A stretch of 64,000 nt of DNA from DASULK01 sp036278255 (GTDB lineage Bacteria; Actinomycetota; Actinomycetes; Mycobacteriales; Micromonosporaceae): positions 33,728 to 97,727 of the forward strand of contig DASULK010000034.1 of NCBI GenBank assembly GCA_036278255.1. The letters are read 5' to 3'. The first letter of the stretch is position 1. Each line of letters starts with the position of its first letter. The notes under the pieces are model-generated. The model saw only the letters and a list, made by a program, of their open reading frames with translations, had not been told where the DNA came from and did not search any database. The translations under genes and the position numbers were made by a program. Of this stretch, positions 44,938 through 53,833 are shown one piece after another.

Positions 44938-46079
44938 CACGCCCCCGCCTGCAGGAGTCGGGTTTCGATGGCTTCGCCGAGCCGCTCACGCAGCTCCGCC
45001 ACCGGGATCTTGTCCAGCAGTTCGGCGAAGAAGCCGCGAACCACCAGCTTGCGCGCCTCCTCCTCCGGGATACCACGGGCCATCAGGTAGAAGAGCTGTT
45101 CGTCGTCGAAGCGGCCGGTGGTGCTCGCGTGTCCAGCGCCGGCGACCTCGCCGGTTTCGATCTCCAGGTTCGGTACGGAGTCGGCGCGGGCGCCCTCGGT
45201 GAGCACCAGGTTGCGGTTGATCTCGTAGGTGTCGGTGCCGGTCGCCTCCGCCTGGATCAACACGTCGCCGACCCAGACGGTGTGGGCACCCTCGCCCTGC
45301 AGCGCGCCGCGGTACGAGACGTAGCTGCGGCAGTCGGGGACCGTGTGGTCGACCATCTGACGGTGCTCGAGGTGCTGGCCGGTGTCGGCGAAGTAGAGGC
45401 CGTACAACTCCGCCTCGCCACCCCGGCCGGTGTATTCGACGCTGGTGAACTGCCGTACCAGGTCACCGCCGAGGGTCACCTGCACATGGATGACGCGGGC
45501 GTCGCGACCGAGTCGGACCTTCAGGTGCTGGGCCTGCACCGAGTCGTCGGCCCAGTCGGCGACCGTGACCAGGGTCAGTTTGGCGCCGTCGGCGACCGTC
45601 ACCTCGACGTTGTCGGCCAGCGTCGCCGATCCGACGTGTTCGAGCACCAGGGTCACCTCGGCGAACCGGCCGACCTCGATGAAGGTGTGGCCGTAGGCGG
45701 TACCGTCGGCGCCACCGCCGACCACCCGCAGCAGGGCCGGTTCGGTGATCACGGCGTCGGCCGCGACGGAGACCAGCAGCGCTGCCTCGGCCCCGCCGTG
45801 GGCGAGCGCGCTGACCCGGTCGAACGGGGTCAGTACGCTGCCGATCCGCTGGTCGGTGCGGTCGAGGGTGGAGACGGAGACGCCGGCCGGCAGGTCGCCG
45901 TACTCGTGTTTGACGGTTGCCGTCGCCGCGGGCTGTCCGGCGGTCAGGCCGCGCATCCGCTTGATCGGGGTGAACCGCCACTCCTCCTCCCGGCCGGTGA
46001 TGACCGGGAAATCAGCGACATCGTACGAGCGCAGCGCCTGTGACTTGGTCTTCGGCGGCGCGGAGGCTTCGGTAGTCAT
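44937..46079 (-). CDS. sufD: Fe-S assembly scaffold protein SufD
   Basis: The 380-residue beta-helix protein ends with the SufB/SufD signature GRFDDEQLFYLMARGIPEEE and KLVVRGFFAELLDKI. It has the conserved GAGHAST histidine region. It binds SufB and SufC to form the scaffold. It follows sufB by 54 bases. Confidence 0.95.
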   Translation of the reverse strand: MTTEASAPPKTKSQALRSYDVADFPVITGREEEWRFTPIKRMRGLTAGQPAATATVKHEYGDLPAGVSVSTLDRTDQRIGSVLTPFDRVSALAHGGAEAALLVSVAADAVITEPALLRVVGGGADGTAYGHTFIEVGRFAEVTLVLEHVGSATLADNVEVTVADGAKLTLVTVADWADDSVQAQHLKVRLGRDARVIHVQVTLGGDLVRQFTSVEYTGRGGEAELYGLYFADTGQHLEHRQMVDHTVPDCRSYVSYRGALQGEGAHTVWVGDVLIQAEATGTDTYEINRNLVLTEGARADSVPNLEIETGEVAGAGHASTTGRFDDEQLFYLMARGIPEEEARKLVVRGFFAELLDKIPVAELRERLGEAIETRLLQAGA

Positions 46080-46133
46080 CTCTTCCTTGTGTTGTCTCGC
46101 GAGATCGGCCCGGGGATCAGCGGGTGGCCGGCG

Positions 46134-47561
46134 TCAGCCGACCGCGCCCTCCATCTGCAGCTCGATGAGGCGGTTGAGCTCCAGCGCGTACTCCATCGGC
46201 AGTTCCTTGGCGACCGGCTCGATGAAGCCGCGCACGATCATCGCCATGGCCTCCTCCTCGCTCATGCCGCGGCTCATCAGGTAGAAGAGCTGGTCTTCGT
46301 TGACCTTGGAGACGGTCGCCTCGTGCCCCATCGCCACGTCGTCCTCGCGCACGTCAACGTAGGGGTAGGTGTCCGACCGGGAGATGGTGTCGACCAGCAG
46401 GGCGTCGCACTGGACGGTGCTCTTGCTGCTGTGCGCCCCCTCCAGCACCTGCACCAGGCCCCGGTAGGAGGTGCGGCCACCGCCGCGGGCGATCGACTTG
46501 GAGACGATCGTGCTGGAGGTGTTGGGTGCGGCGTGCACCATCTTGGCGCCGGCGTCCTGGTGCTGACCGGCACCGGCCATCGCCACCGAGAGCACCTCGC
46601 CGGTGGCGTGCTCGCCGGTCATGAAGACGGCCGGGTACTTCATGGTGACCTTGGAGCCGATGTTGCCATCGACCCACTCCATGGTCGCGCCCTCGTGGCA
46701 GACGGCGCGCTTGGTGACCAGGTTGTAGACGTTGTTCGACCAGTTCTGGATGGTGGTGTAGCGGCAGCGGGCGTTCTTCTTGACGATGATCTCCACGACG
46801 GCGCTGTGCAGCGAGTCTGAGGAGTAAATCGGCGCGGTGCAGCCCTCGACGTAGTGCACGTAGGCACCCTCGTCGACGATGATCAGCGTCCGCTCGAACT
46901 GGCCCATGTTCTCGGTGTTGATCCGGAAGTAGGCCTGCAGCGGGATCTCCACGTGCACGCCCTTCGGCACGTAGATGAACGATCCGCCCGACCAGACCGA
47001 GGTGTTGAGCGCGGCGAACTTGTTGTCACCAACCGGGATCACCGTGCCGAAGTACTCCTTGAAGATCTCCTCGTGCTCCTTGAGCGCGGTGTCGGTGTCG
47101 AGGAAGACGACACCCTGCTCCTCAAGGTCATCGCGGATCTTGTGGTAGACCACTTCGCTTTCGTACTGGGCCGCTACGCCGGCGACCAGCCGCTGCTTCT
47201 CCGCCTCGGGGATACCCAGCCGGTCGTAGGTGTTCTTGATGTCCTCGGGCAGGTCTTCCCAGCTGGTCGCCTGCTTCTCGGTGGAGCGGACGAAGTACTT
47301 GATGTTGTCGAAGTCGATCCCGGTGAGGTCGGCGCCCCAGTTCGGCATCGGCTTGCGCTCGAAGAGCCGCAGCCCCTTCAGTCGCAGGTCCAGCATCCAC
47401 GCCGGCTCGTTCTTCTTCGCCGAAATGTCCCGCACGACCGCTTCCGACAGGCCGCGCTGGGCCGCCGCACCGGCCACGTCAGGGTCGGCCCAGCCGTATT
47501 CGTACGTCGCCAGGGCAGCCAGGGTCTCTTCCTGGGTGGGCGGGGCGATCTGCTCGGTCAT
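46134..47561 (-). CDS. sufB: Fe-S assembly scaffold protein SufB
   Basis: The 475-residue scaffold protein builds the Fe-S cluster. Signatures are VHYVEGCTAPIYS with the sulfur-accepting Cys and the C-terminal LFYLMSRGMSEEEAMAMIV. Sequence and length are typical. It is the first enzyme gene of the operon, behind sufR. Confidence 0.97.
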   Translation of the reverse strand: MTEQIAPPTQEETLAALATYEYGWADPDVAGAAAQRGLSEAVVRDISAKKNEPAWMLDLRLKGLRLFERKPMPNWGADLTGIDFDNIKYFVRSTEKQATSWEDLPEDIKNTYDRLGIPEAEKQRLVAGVAAQYESEVVYHKIRDDLEEQGVVFLDTDTALKEHEEIFKEYFGTVIPVGDNKFAALNTSVWSGGSFIYVPKGVHVEIPLQAYFRINTENMGQFERTLIIVDEGAYVHYVEGCTAPIYSSDSLHSAVVEIIVKKNARCRYTTIQNWSNNVYNLVTKRAVCHEGATMEWVDGNIGSKVTMKYPAVFMTGEHATGEVLSVAMAGAGQHQDAGAKMVHAAPNTSSTIVSKSIARGGGRTSYRGLVQVLEGAHSSKSTVQCDALLVDTISRSDTYPYVDVREDDVAMGHEATVSKVNEDQLFYLMSRGMSEEEAMAMIVRGFIEPVAKELPMEYALELNRLIELQMEGAVG

Positions 47562-47608
47562 CTATCTGTCCTCACGTTCGTGGCGGATCGACTTGCGGCG
47601 GTGGTGCT

Positions 47609-48334
47609 TTAGCGTTGCTGGGCCGGGATGTGTGTGGTGCAGACCCCGTTACCGTGCGCGATGGTGGCCAGACGCTGTACGTGGGTGCCGATCAAGCGGG
47701 AGATCACCGCGGTCTCGGCCTCGCACAGCTGCGGGAACTCGGCCGCCACATGCGCCACCGGGCAGTGGTGCTGACACAACTGCCCACCAGAGGCGATCGT
47801 GGACGCATTCGCAGCGTAACCCTCGGCGGTCAGGGCACCGGCAAGCGCCTCGGCCCGCGCAAGCGGGTCGTCGCCGGCCCCTTCCAGAGCGGCCCGGCAC
47901 CGAGCCTCCAGACCCGCTACCTGAGCGGACGCGAAGGCATCAACGGCATCGTCACCGCCGTGCCGGGCGATCCAGCGCAGGGCGGCGGCGGCCAGGTCGT
48001 CGTAGGTGTGGGCGCCGCGGCGTACCTCCGCCGTCTCGGTCAGCGCGAAGACTTTGGCCGGGCGGCCGCGGCGGCGCCGGCCCCGCACAGGCTGCTCCCG
48101 GGCGACGACATCGCCGTCGGCAAGCATCGCGTCGAGATGACGGCGGATCGCGGCCGAACTCAGCCCCAGTGCGGCGCCGAGTTGGGCGGCGGTGGCCGCC
48201 CCTCGCTCCAGCAGCAACTGCGCGACCCGGTCGCGGGTGCGCCCGTCGACGGCGGTGCCGGGACGGGACACGGCGGCGCCGGCGGCCGCACCGGCCGCCG
48301 GTTCCTGCTCGGAGAGCATCGCCGCGTATTTCAC
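47609..48334 (-). CDS. sufR: SufR transcriptional regulator
   Basis: The 241-residue DeoR/ArsR-like regulator has a winged HTH (AAQLGAALGLSSAAIRRHLD near residue 50) and the [2Fe-2S] or [4Fe-4S] cysteine cluster GGQLCQHHCPVAHVA, then FPQLCEAE. It represses the suf operon when Fe-S status is good. I chose GTG 48334 (VKYAAMLSEQE). The leader holds TTACGTAA (48345-48352), a possible autoregulatory site. Confidence 0.9.
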   Translation of the reverse strand: MKYAAMLSEQEPAAGAAAGAAVSRPGTAVDGRTRDRVAQLLLERGAATAAQLGAALGLSSAAIRRHLDAMLADGDVVAREQPVRGRRRRGRPAKVFALTETAEVRRGAHTYDDLAAAALRWIARHGGDDAVDAFASAQVAGLEARCRAALEGAGDDPLARAEALAGALTAEGYAANASTIASGGQLCQHHCPVAHVAAEFPQLCEAETAVISRLIGTHVQRLATIAHGNGVCTTHIPAQQR

Positions 48335-48464
48335 AACGCCAACGTTACGTAATTCGCGGGACGCCCGCAAATTCGGCTCCCCGTGATCCACGCCACGGGC
48401 CGGGTTTGGCCATGGGCGTCGCCCCCGAGAAGCGATCATCACTACGCTGCGTAGGATTACTGCC

Positions 48465-49421
48465 GTGAATCGCTCCGGCCGGCTCTCGGTCAGCACGCGG
48501 CTGCTGCGGCGCCTCGCGCTGGCCTCGCTCATCGCCAACGTCGTCATCGTCGTCACCGGTGGCGCGGTCCGGCTCACCGGCTCGGGGCTCGGCTGCCCGA
48601 CCTGGCCGCGCTGCACCGAGGACTCCTACGTCGCGACCGCCGAAATGGGTATCCACGGCGCGATCGAATTCGGCAACCGCATGATCACCTGGGTGGTCGG
48701 GGCGATCGCCATCGCCGGGCTGATCGCCGCGCTGCGGTACCGGCCGCGCCGCCGCTCACTGGTGCTGCTCTCGGGGGCGGTGCTCTTCGGCGTAGCGCTG
48801 CAGGCCATCGTCGGTGGGATCACGGTCCGCACCGGGCTGCATCCCTCGGTTGTCGGCATTCACTTCATCCTGTCAATGGCGCTGCTGCTATGCACCTACG
48901 CCTTCTGGCGCCGGGTAGACGAGGCAGACGGACCGGTCCAGGCGTTGGTCCCCGGCCCGCTGCGGACCCTGACCTGGATCACCGTCGCGGTCAGCGCCGC
49001 AGTTCTTTTCGTCGGGGTGGCCGTGACCGGCAGCGGCCCCCACTCCGGCGACCCGCAGGCCCCACGCAACGGCCTCGACCCCGAGATGATCTCCCAGGTG
49101 CACGCGGACGTTGTGTTCCTGCTGATCGGCCTCTCGATCGCGCTCTGGTACGCGCTACGCGCCGTGGACGCCCCGCCGGCCGCGATCCGGGCCGCCGGCA
49201 TCCTGGTCGTCGTCGAGCTGTCGCAGAGCCTGATCGGTTTCGTGGAGTACTTCACCGGCCTGCCCGCCGTGTTGGTCGGCGCCCACATGCTCGGCTCCTG
49301 CCTGGTGTGGCTGGCCACCCTCGCCGTCCTCTGGGCCACCCGGAAACGCCAGTCGCCGACGGGTTCCTCCGTCCATGCCGCTGCCCCACCGGCCGAGCTG
49401 ATTGATACCTTCCGGCCCTGA
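48465..49421 (+). CDS. ctaA: Haem A synthase (COX15/CtaA)
   Basis: The 318-residue protein has eight predicted membrane helices. It carries the Cys pair GLGCPTWPRC near residue 43, and His residues in EMGIHGAIEFGNR, VVGIHFILS, SQVHADVVFL and VGAHMLGS bind haem. It oxidises haem O to haem A for the aa3 oxidase. The GTG start at 48465 is divergent from sufR. Confidence 0.95.
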   Translation: MNRSGRLSVSTRLLRRLALASLIANVVIVVTGGAVRLTGSGLGCPTWPRCTEDSYVATAEMGIHGAIEFGNRMITWVVGAIAIAGLIAALRYRPRRRSLVLLSGAVLFGVALQAIVGGITVRTGLHPSVVGIHFILSMALLLCTYAFWRRVDEADGPVQALVPGPLRTLTWITVAVSAAVLFVGVAVTGSGPHSGDPQAPRNGLDPEMISQVHADVVFLLIGLSIALWYALRAVDAPPAAIRAAGILVVVELSQSLIGFVEYFTGLPAVLVGAHMLGSCLVWLATLAVLWATRKRQSPTGSSVHAAAPPAELIDTFRP

Positions 49422-49508
49422 AAGTATCAACAGCGCTCGCGGTTAATACTTAAGCACCGGTCGCAGATCTACTCTCGAAGTCCGCTCGCCGTCTCGATAT
49501 CGGGGCCG

Positions 49509-49750
49509 ATGCGTCTGCGGCGCGCGCCGTCGGGGCGGGGCGCCACGCGCACCTTGCCCGTGATGGTGCGCCGGTTGAAAAGCGAGTTGCCGCCACGCTG
49601 GGACGGCAGCCCTCGTTTCTCGGAGCGCAAACTCGACTACCTAGAGGTTGACTACTCCCCAGCCGAGCGGCATGCGCGCTACTCAAACGTCGCCTCTTTT
49701 TCATTGCCGAAGGCGTTCGCGGAGACGTTGAGGCGCCGGCAGCACCCTCA
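49509..49750 (+). pseudogene. Remnant of an SNF2-type helicase (DISARM DrmD-like)
   Basis: A short open stretch reads LPVMVRRLKSELPPRWDGSP, then RFSERKLDYLEVDYSPAERH, a pattern I associate with the middle of SNF2-like helicases such as DrmD of DISARM. Directly after it, LLKRRLF appears in the +1 frame and SLPKAFAETLRRRQ back in the first frame, which suggests one deletion and frameshift changes. Nothing of the rest of the helicase is present. It ends at the stop of the SNIPE-like gene on the other strand. The family call rests on recall, so it is tentative. Confidence 0.5.
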
Positions 49751-51271
49751 TCACTGGGTAGAATCCGTCTCTTGCGCTTGAGTTAGGCTCTGCCGGTACT
49801 CCAATGCCTCGGGGTCTTCTTCGTACTGCAGCAGGCTGCCGGCCAGTTCGAGCAGGTGTTCCTTGGCCTCTTCCGGCGTGGCGTAGAAGAACTCTCGCCG
49901 CAGGTTGACGCGGTTGACTCTCCGGTCGGCGAGCCGAGCATGCATTTGAGATTCGATGCCGACTGCGTCCTCGGAGAAGAAGAGGGCGTGCACGTCGAAG
50001 TTGAAGGGAACAGAGGCGTCGCTGAGTTCCCGTATCCGGTCACGCGGGTCAAGGCGACGCGTCATGCCGATCTTCACCATGTTATCGCCGAACGCACCCA
50101 AGTTAGAGATCACGTACACGTAGCCTGCTCGTACGTTGGCAGCTCGATAGTCGACGTCATCGATCGCTTTGTCGATCTGCGCCAGCCGCTCCTCCATCTG
50201 AACGACAGCGGCGACGTCGCCCTTCGCCTGCAGCGCAGCCAGAGCGTTCGCGTAGTGCTGGCGCTCCTTGTCGAGCCGAGCACGCTCGCGCTCGATCTCC
50301 TGCTGAACGCGGCGTTCCTCACGCAGTCGCGCTTTCTCCTCCCGCTCCCGCTCCTTTTCCTCGGCGACCTTCTCCTGATAGTCGGCGGTGAGTTCTAACT
50401 CGTGGACTCGCAGGCGGTGGTACTCCTCGGAAATCCGGATGTCCATAGTCTTGCCCAGCTTGGCAATGGTCGCCGCTACCCTGCCTAAGCGCTCGATGGC
50501 CGACTCAAGTTTGTATGGCTTGAGACCTCGAACCAGGTTGTCCGCCTCGGCGTTGTAGGCCCGCAGCATGAGCTTCGAGAAATCACGCACCATCTTGCGG
50601 CCCTCGGTAAGGGATCCGTTTACGGTCCAGCCGGTTGCCGCTCGGACCGCACCACCGTCCACCTTTGCCATGCTCTTGATCCGGTCCCGTATTTTCGCCA
50701 ACCTGTCCTCGTATGCGACTGCGTCAGAAAGCGGGTGCCGGTACTGATACACGCCCGCTTCCTGAAGCAGCGCCGTCTCCTCGGTAACCACCACCTGCCG
50801 GCGAAGATCAGCTAGTTTCCGTTCGAGGTTGGCCTTTTCAGTCTGGCCCTTCGCCGTTAGTTCAGCGATTTCCCGGTTCAGCCGCTCGCGGTACTGCTCC
50901 AGTTCGACCGCCGGCAGAACTCCAAATCGGTTCATCTCGGCACGAAGCTGGTCCAGCTCCATCCGGAGTTGGTTGACCTCTGCGGCCAACTCGCGGGCCT
51001 TGCTCCGGGCTCCGAACAGAGGAATGTCGGGATCATCCGTGCGTTGAGGTGGGAGGGGCTGAGGCAAGTGCGGTGGTCCCGCCGGCGCGGCCGGCATCGC
51101 CGATGGCTGCGGCACCGCGGGCACGGCAGCAGGCGCGTCCGCAATCCACAATTGCCAGCCGGATGGTGGCGGGCCCCACGCGGGATCCGGCTTCCATCCG
51201 GGCGGGGGCGTCCAGCCCGCAGGCGGTCTCGGCCAGTTTGGCGGAGCGTTGAAGCGATATCCCATAGCCAT
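49751..51271 (-). CDS. SNIPE-like DUF4041 / GIY-YIG putative anti-phage nuclease
   Basis: The 506-residue protein has three parts. The N-terminus is Pro/Trp-rich with repeated PPxGW units (GWTPPPGWKPDPAWGPPPSG). The middle holds the DUF4041 domain (LQEAGVYQYRHPLSDAVAYE near 170 and the following VAATIAKLGKTMDIRISEEY) and a long charged coiled coil (about 280-350). The C-terminus is a GIY-YIG domain of the T5orf172/Mug113 kind from residue 382 (AGYVYVISNLG, VKIGMTRR, IESQMHARL, RREFFY). DUF4041 plus Mug113 is the make-up of SNIPE, a nuclease that cuts incoming phage DNA at the membrane. No N-terminal membrane helix is seen here. Confidence 0.82.
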   Translation of the reverse strand: MAMGYRFNAPPNWPRPPAGWTPPPGWKPDPAWGPPPSGWQLWIADAPAAVPAVPQPSAMPAAPAGPPHLPQPLPPQRTDDPDIPLFGARSKARELAAEVNQLRMELDQLRAEMNRFGVLPAVELEQYRERLNREIAELTAKGQTEKANLERKLADLRRQVVVTEETALLQEAGVYQYRHPLSDAVAYEDRLAKIRDRIKSMAKVDGGAVRAATGWTVNGSLTEGRKMVRDFSKLMLRAYNAEADNLVRGLKPYKLESAIERLGRVAATIAKLGKTMDIRISEEYHRLRVHELELTADYQEKVAEEKEREREEKARLREERRVQQEIERERARLDKERQHYANALAALQAKGDVAAVVQMEERLAQIDKAIDDVDYRAANVRAGYVYVISNLGAFGDNMVKIGMTRRLDPRDRIRELSDASVPFNFDVHALFFSEDAVGIESQMHARLADRRVNRVNLRREFFYATPEEAKEHLLELAGSLLQYEEDPEALEYRQSLTQAQETDSTQ

Positions 51272-51449
51272 TTCCCCACATGCGACTGTCTGGACCGACG
51301 GTAGTCGGATCCGAAAACTTGGGCCTCAAGAGTTCGGGTCAGAAAGGTGACCGTGTCGGCACTTCTGATGCCCGGCCATGCCCATCGGCAAAATCGCCAA
51401 GACGACAATCGCCGATCGACGGCTATGGTTGCACTAATGGTCAGGCGGT

Positions 51450-51766
51450 GAACTGCGGCGGCTACGCGAGCGGGCGCGGACCTTGATGCTCTCGGACTTG
51501 CCCGGCTCGCGGACACGCTGGGACGCTCGGTCGAGTGGTTCCTCACCCAGTACGTTGACGACCAGGTGGCTTGCAACGTCGGCCGCGGGCGAGGGGTCAC
51601 GGTACACCGCACACTGCATCTCGTCATCAACGCTGTCCGCACCGGCATCATGACCAGAGGACAAGCTCAGGACCTCATCAAACGTTTGGCGGACACAGAC
51701 GCGCGCTTCCCGAAGGCCGCCGGACCGATCTCTTCGCTTGGGCACGCTCACAGAACCCGCCACTAA
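51450..51766 (+). pseudogene. Remnant of an XRE-type regulator / PIN-like gene
   Basis: One frame reads ELRRLRERA, a typical start of an XRE helix-turn-helix domain; the next frame continues with DALGLARLADTLGRSVEWFL to a TAA at 51764-51766. Its last part, LVINAVRTGIMTRGQAQDLI, resembles the C-terminal end of PIN-domain proteins, and another frame then reads TDLFAWARSQ as the natural end. The pieces thus need at least two frameshifts. I read it as debris of a toxin-antitoxin or regulator gene next to the SNIPE-like gene. Confidence 0.45.
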
Positions 51767-52003
51767 TCTAAAGCTCGTCTTCAACAACAAGGGGTGGCGG
51801 GGCATCGGTTGTGAGAATCGGCGGCGATGGTGCCTGGGCCGAGATACTGGCCCGTGCGGACCAGCCCGGCCGGTGGTAACGCAGATCATCCGCTACTTCA
51901 CCGTGCTGATGGCCCCGCCAGCCGGGCCGTTGACTCGGTTACCAGACTCGAGCAGATAACCGATCAATACTTCCGGCATCTGCATGGTTGTCGCCCATGC
52001 TCC

Positions 52004-52420
52004 TTACCGAGCGGGCCTGATGGAGGCGACGAGTTCGACTTCAAACCCGTCGGCGTTCTCCAGATAGGCCGCGTAGTGATCTCTACCGCCAGCGTAGGGA
52101 TGGCGGTCGGGAAAGAGCAGCGTCCAGCCGTACTGCGGCGCTTGCCGAACCAGTTCGTCGACCTCGTCAGCGCAGCCAACGTGAAACGCAAGATGATTCA
52201 GGCCAGGTCGGCGCCGGTCGTGGGCCGACTCGCGCAGATCCGGTGACTGTTCTACAACGATGTAGGTCGGGCCCAGCCGCCAACTGCGGCCTGCGGCCCA
52301 ATTCTGGAACTCCGTGTAGCCAAGTCGGCTGAGCAGCCATCCCCAACTGGTGGCCGCGCGCTGCAGATCCGGTACCCACACCTCAACGTGGTGGAGGGTG
52401 CCGGTGATGGGATCAGTCAT
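52004..52420 (-). CDS. VOC (glyoxalase/bleomycin-resistance fold) protein
   Basis: The 138-residue protein has one betaalphabetabetabeta pair of the vicinal-oxygen-chelate fold. Metal or ligand positions are His in TLHHVEVWVPD, His in GLNHLAFHV and Glu in GFEVELVAS. The substrate is unknown; it may be a stress or antibiotic-binding protein. I chose ATG 52420 (MTDPITG). Confidence 0.82.
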   Translation of the reverse strand: MTDPITGTLHHVEVWVPDLQRAATSWGWLLSRLGYTEFQNWAAGRSWRLGPTYIVVEQSPDLRESAHDRRRPGLNHLAFHVGCADEVDELVRQAPQYGWTLLFPDRHPYAGGRDHYAAYLENADGFEVELVASIRPAR

Positions 52421-52448
52421 GCTGGGGTCCCGCCACGTCATAACGTGA

Positions 52449-53360
52449 TCAGGCCAGGCGGGCGAGGATGGCGTCGGCCAGCCGGTCGGCGGCCCCGACC
52501 TCATAGCCGAGAAAGAGCGATGGCTCGGTCAACTCCAACTCGACCAGCAGCGGTGCTCCGCCGGGCCCCGGAATGAGATCGACCCGGGCGTAGAGCAGGC
52601 GGTCCGCGCCGCCCGGCACCGCCACCAGCACCTTCTCGGCGACCGCCAGCTCGGCGTCGGTGCCGGTGCGGGCGTCGATCTTCTCTTCCTTGTAGAGGCC
52701 GTCAACCCCCAGATCCGGCCCGGTCAGCATGGCGTCCTTCCGGATGGCATGGCTGAAGACCGGCCCGTCCGGGCCGGTGAAGTAAAGCAGGGCTGTCTCC
52801 CCCACCGAGTCGACAGCCGACAGGTACGGCTGCACCATGACCAGCCGGCTGGCGGCCTGCAGGCGACCGACATGCTCGACGGCGAGTCGTCGGTGCTCGA
52901 CGTCCGACAGGTCGTAGCGGCCAGTGTCCTTGCTGCCCGCGCTGACCGCCGGTTTGACGACCCACTCACCGTCGGTCGGCGGTGTCCAGGCGTCGCCGGG
53001 CTCGATCCAGCTGGTCGGTACGACGGGTACCCCGGCGCCCGCCAACTCGGCCAGATACCGCTTGTCGGTGTTCCAGCCGATGATGTCGGCCGGGTTGACC
53101 AGATTCGGCACCCGCTGCGCCCAGGCCACGAACTCGTCGCGGCGCGGCACGTAGTCCCATGGCGAACGCAGGACGACCAGCTCGTAGTTGGCCCAGTCGA
53201 CGTCGGGGGCGTCCCAGACCACCGGCTCGGCCGGTACCCCGCGGGCCGCCAATGCACCGAGCAGCAGCCGGTCGTCGTCTTCCAGGCCAGGGATTTCCGC
53301 ACAAGTGACAAGGGCGACCCGGGATTCCCCCCGGGTCGCCGCCAACAGGTTTTCGCTCAC
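52449..53360 (-). CDS. ATP-grasp domain protein
   Basis: The 303-residue protein has a pre-ATP-grasp domain (LVVLRSPWDYVPRRDEFVAW) and an ATP-grasp fold with WNTDKRYLAELAGAGVPVVP, EWVVKPAVSAGSKDTGRYDL and the metal end LLVELELTEPSLFL. It joins a carboxylate to an amine or thiol in an unknown product. GTG 53360 is four bases after the stop of the next upstream gene, so the two are coupled. Confidence 0.85.
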   Translation of the reverse strand: MSENLLAATRGESRVALVTCAEIPGLEDDDRLLLGALAARGVPAEPVVWDAPDVDWANYELVVLRSPWDYVPRRDEFVAWAQRVPNLVNPADIIGWNTDKRYLAELAGAGVPVVPTSWIEPGDAWTPPTDGEWVVKPAVSAGSKDTGRYDLSDVEHRRLAVEHVGRLQAASRLVMVQPYLSAVDSVGETALLYFTGPDGPVFSHAIRKDAMLTGPDLGVDGLYKEEKIDARTGTDAELAVAEKVLVAVPGGADRLLYARVDLIPGPGGAPLLVELELTEPSLFLGYEVGAADRLADAILARLA

Positions 53361-53364
53361 GTCT

Positions 53365-53700
53365 CTACCGGGCCAGCGTCCGCTTGGCCATCGAGCGCCA
53401 CAGGTCATTGCTGGGGCGCATCTGGTCCATCAGCTCCCGCTCCCAGCCGTTTTCCACCTCGACTCCGGCGGAGGCGCAGGCCAGCCGTGCCACATCGGTG
53501 CTGGCGGCGAACTGGTCAGCCCAGGCGCCGTCCTCGCCCACCAGGACGATTCGAGCGCCGCGCTTGCCGACGTACTCAATAACCGCCTTGGCGCCTCCGT
53601 GCCCAGCGGCGAACGACCTGATGCCAGCGACGAGACCGCTGGGGACCTGCCCGGCGGTGCCGGGCTCTGTCATCAGGGTCGTATCGGAACCATCTGCCAT
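53365..53700 (-). CDS. Hypothetical protein coupled to the ATP-grasp gene
   Basis: The 111-residue protein is of unknown function. The middle reads AKAVIEYVGKRGARIVLVGE and WADQFAASTDVARLACASAG, which looks like an alpha/beta fold. The C-terminus is basic (LWRSMAKRTLAR). Its stop is four bases before the ATP-grasp start, pointing to a shared role. The ATG 53700 has no strong leader; ATG at codon 10 is an alternative. Confidence 0.7.
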   Translation of the reverse strand: MADGSDTTLMTEPGTAGQVPSGLVAGIRSFAAGHGGAKAVIEYVGKRGARIVLVGEDGAWADQFAASTDVARLACASAGVEVENGWERELMDQMRPSNDLWRSMAKRTLAR

Positions 53701-53833
53701 GCCACGAAGCGTAAGCGGACCGCGGGGCCCGCACAGTCCGGCGACCGGCCTTTTGTGATCCCAATTACCTCACGGTTCGGCAATTTCGAAGAACTTTCGG
53801 GACGCTTTTTCCGATTGTCCGAACTAAATCGGG

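Noticed and set aside
48345..48352. TTACGTAA before sufR as a proven SufR site
   Set aside because: An eight-base palindrome alone is too short, and I cannot match it to a known SufR box; mentioned only in the sufR entry.
49422..49451. AAGTAT/ATACTT inverted repeat behind ctaA as a terminator
   Set aside because: Only six base pairs of low GC with a long loop; too weak to call.
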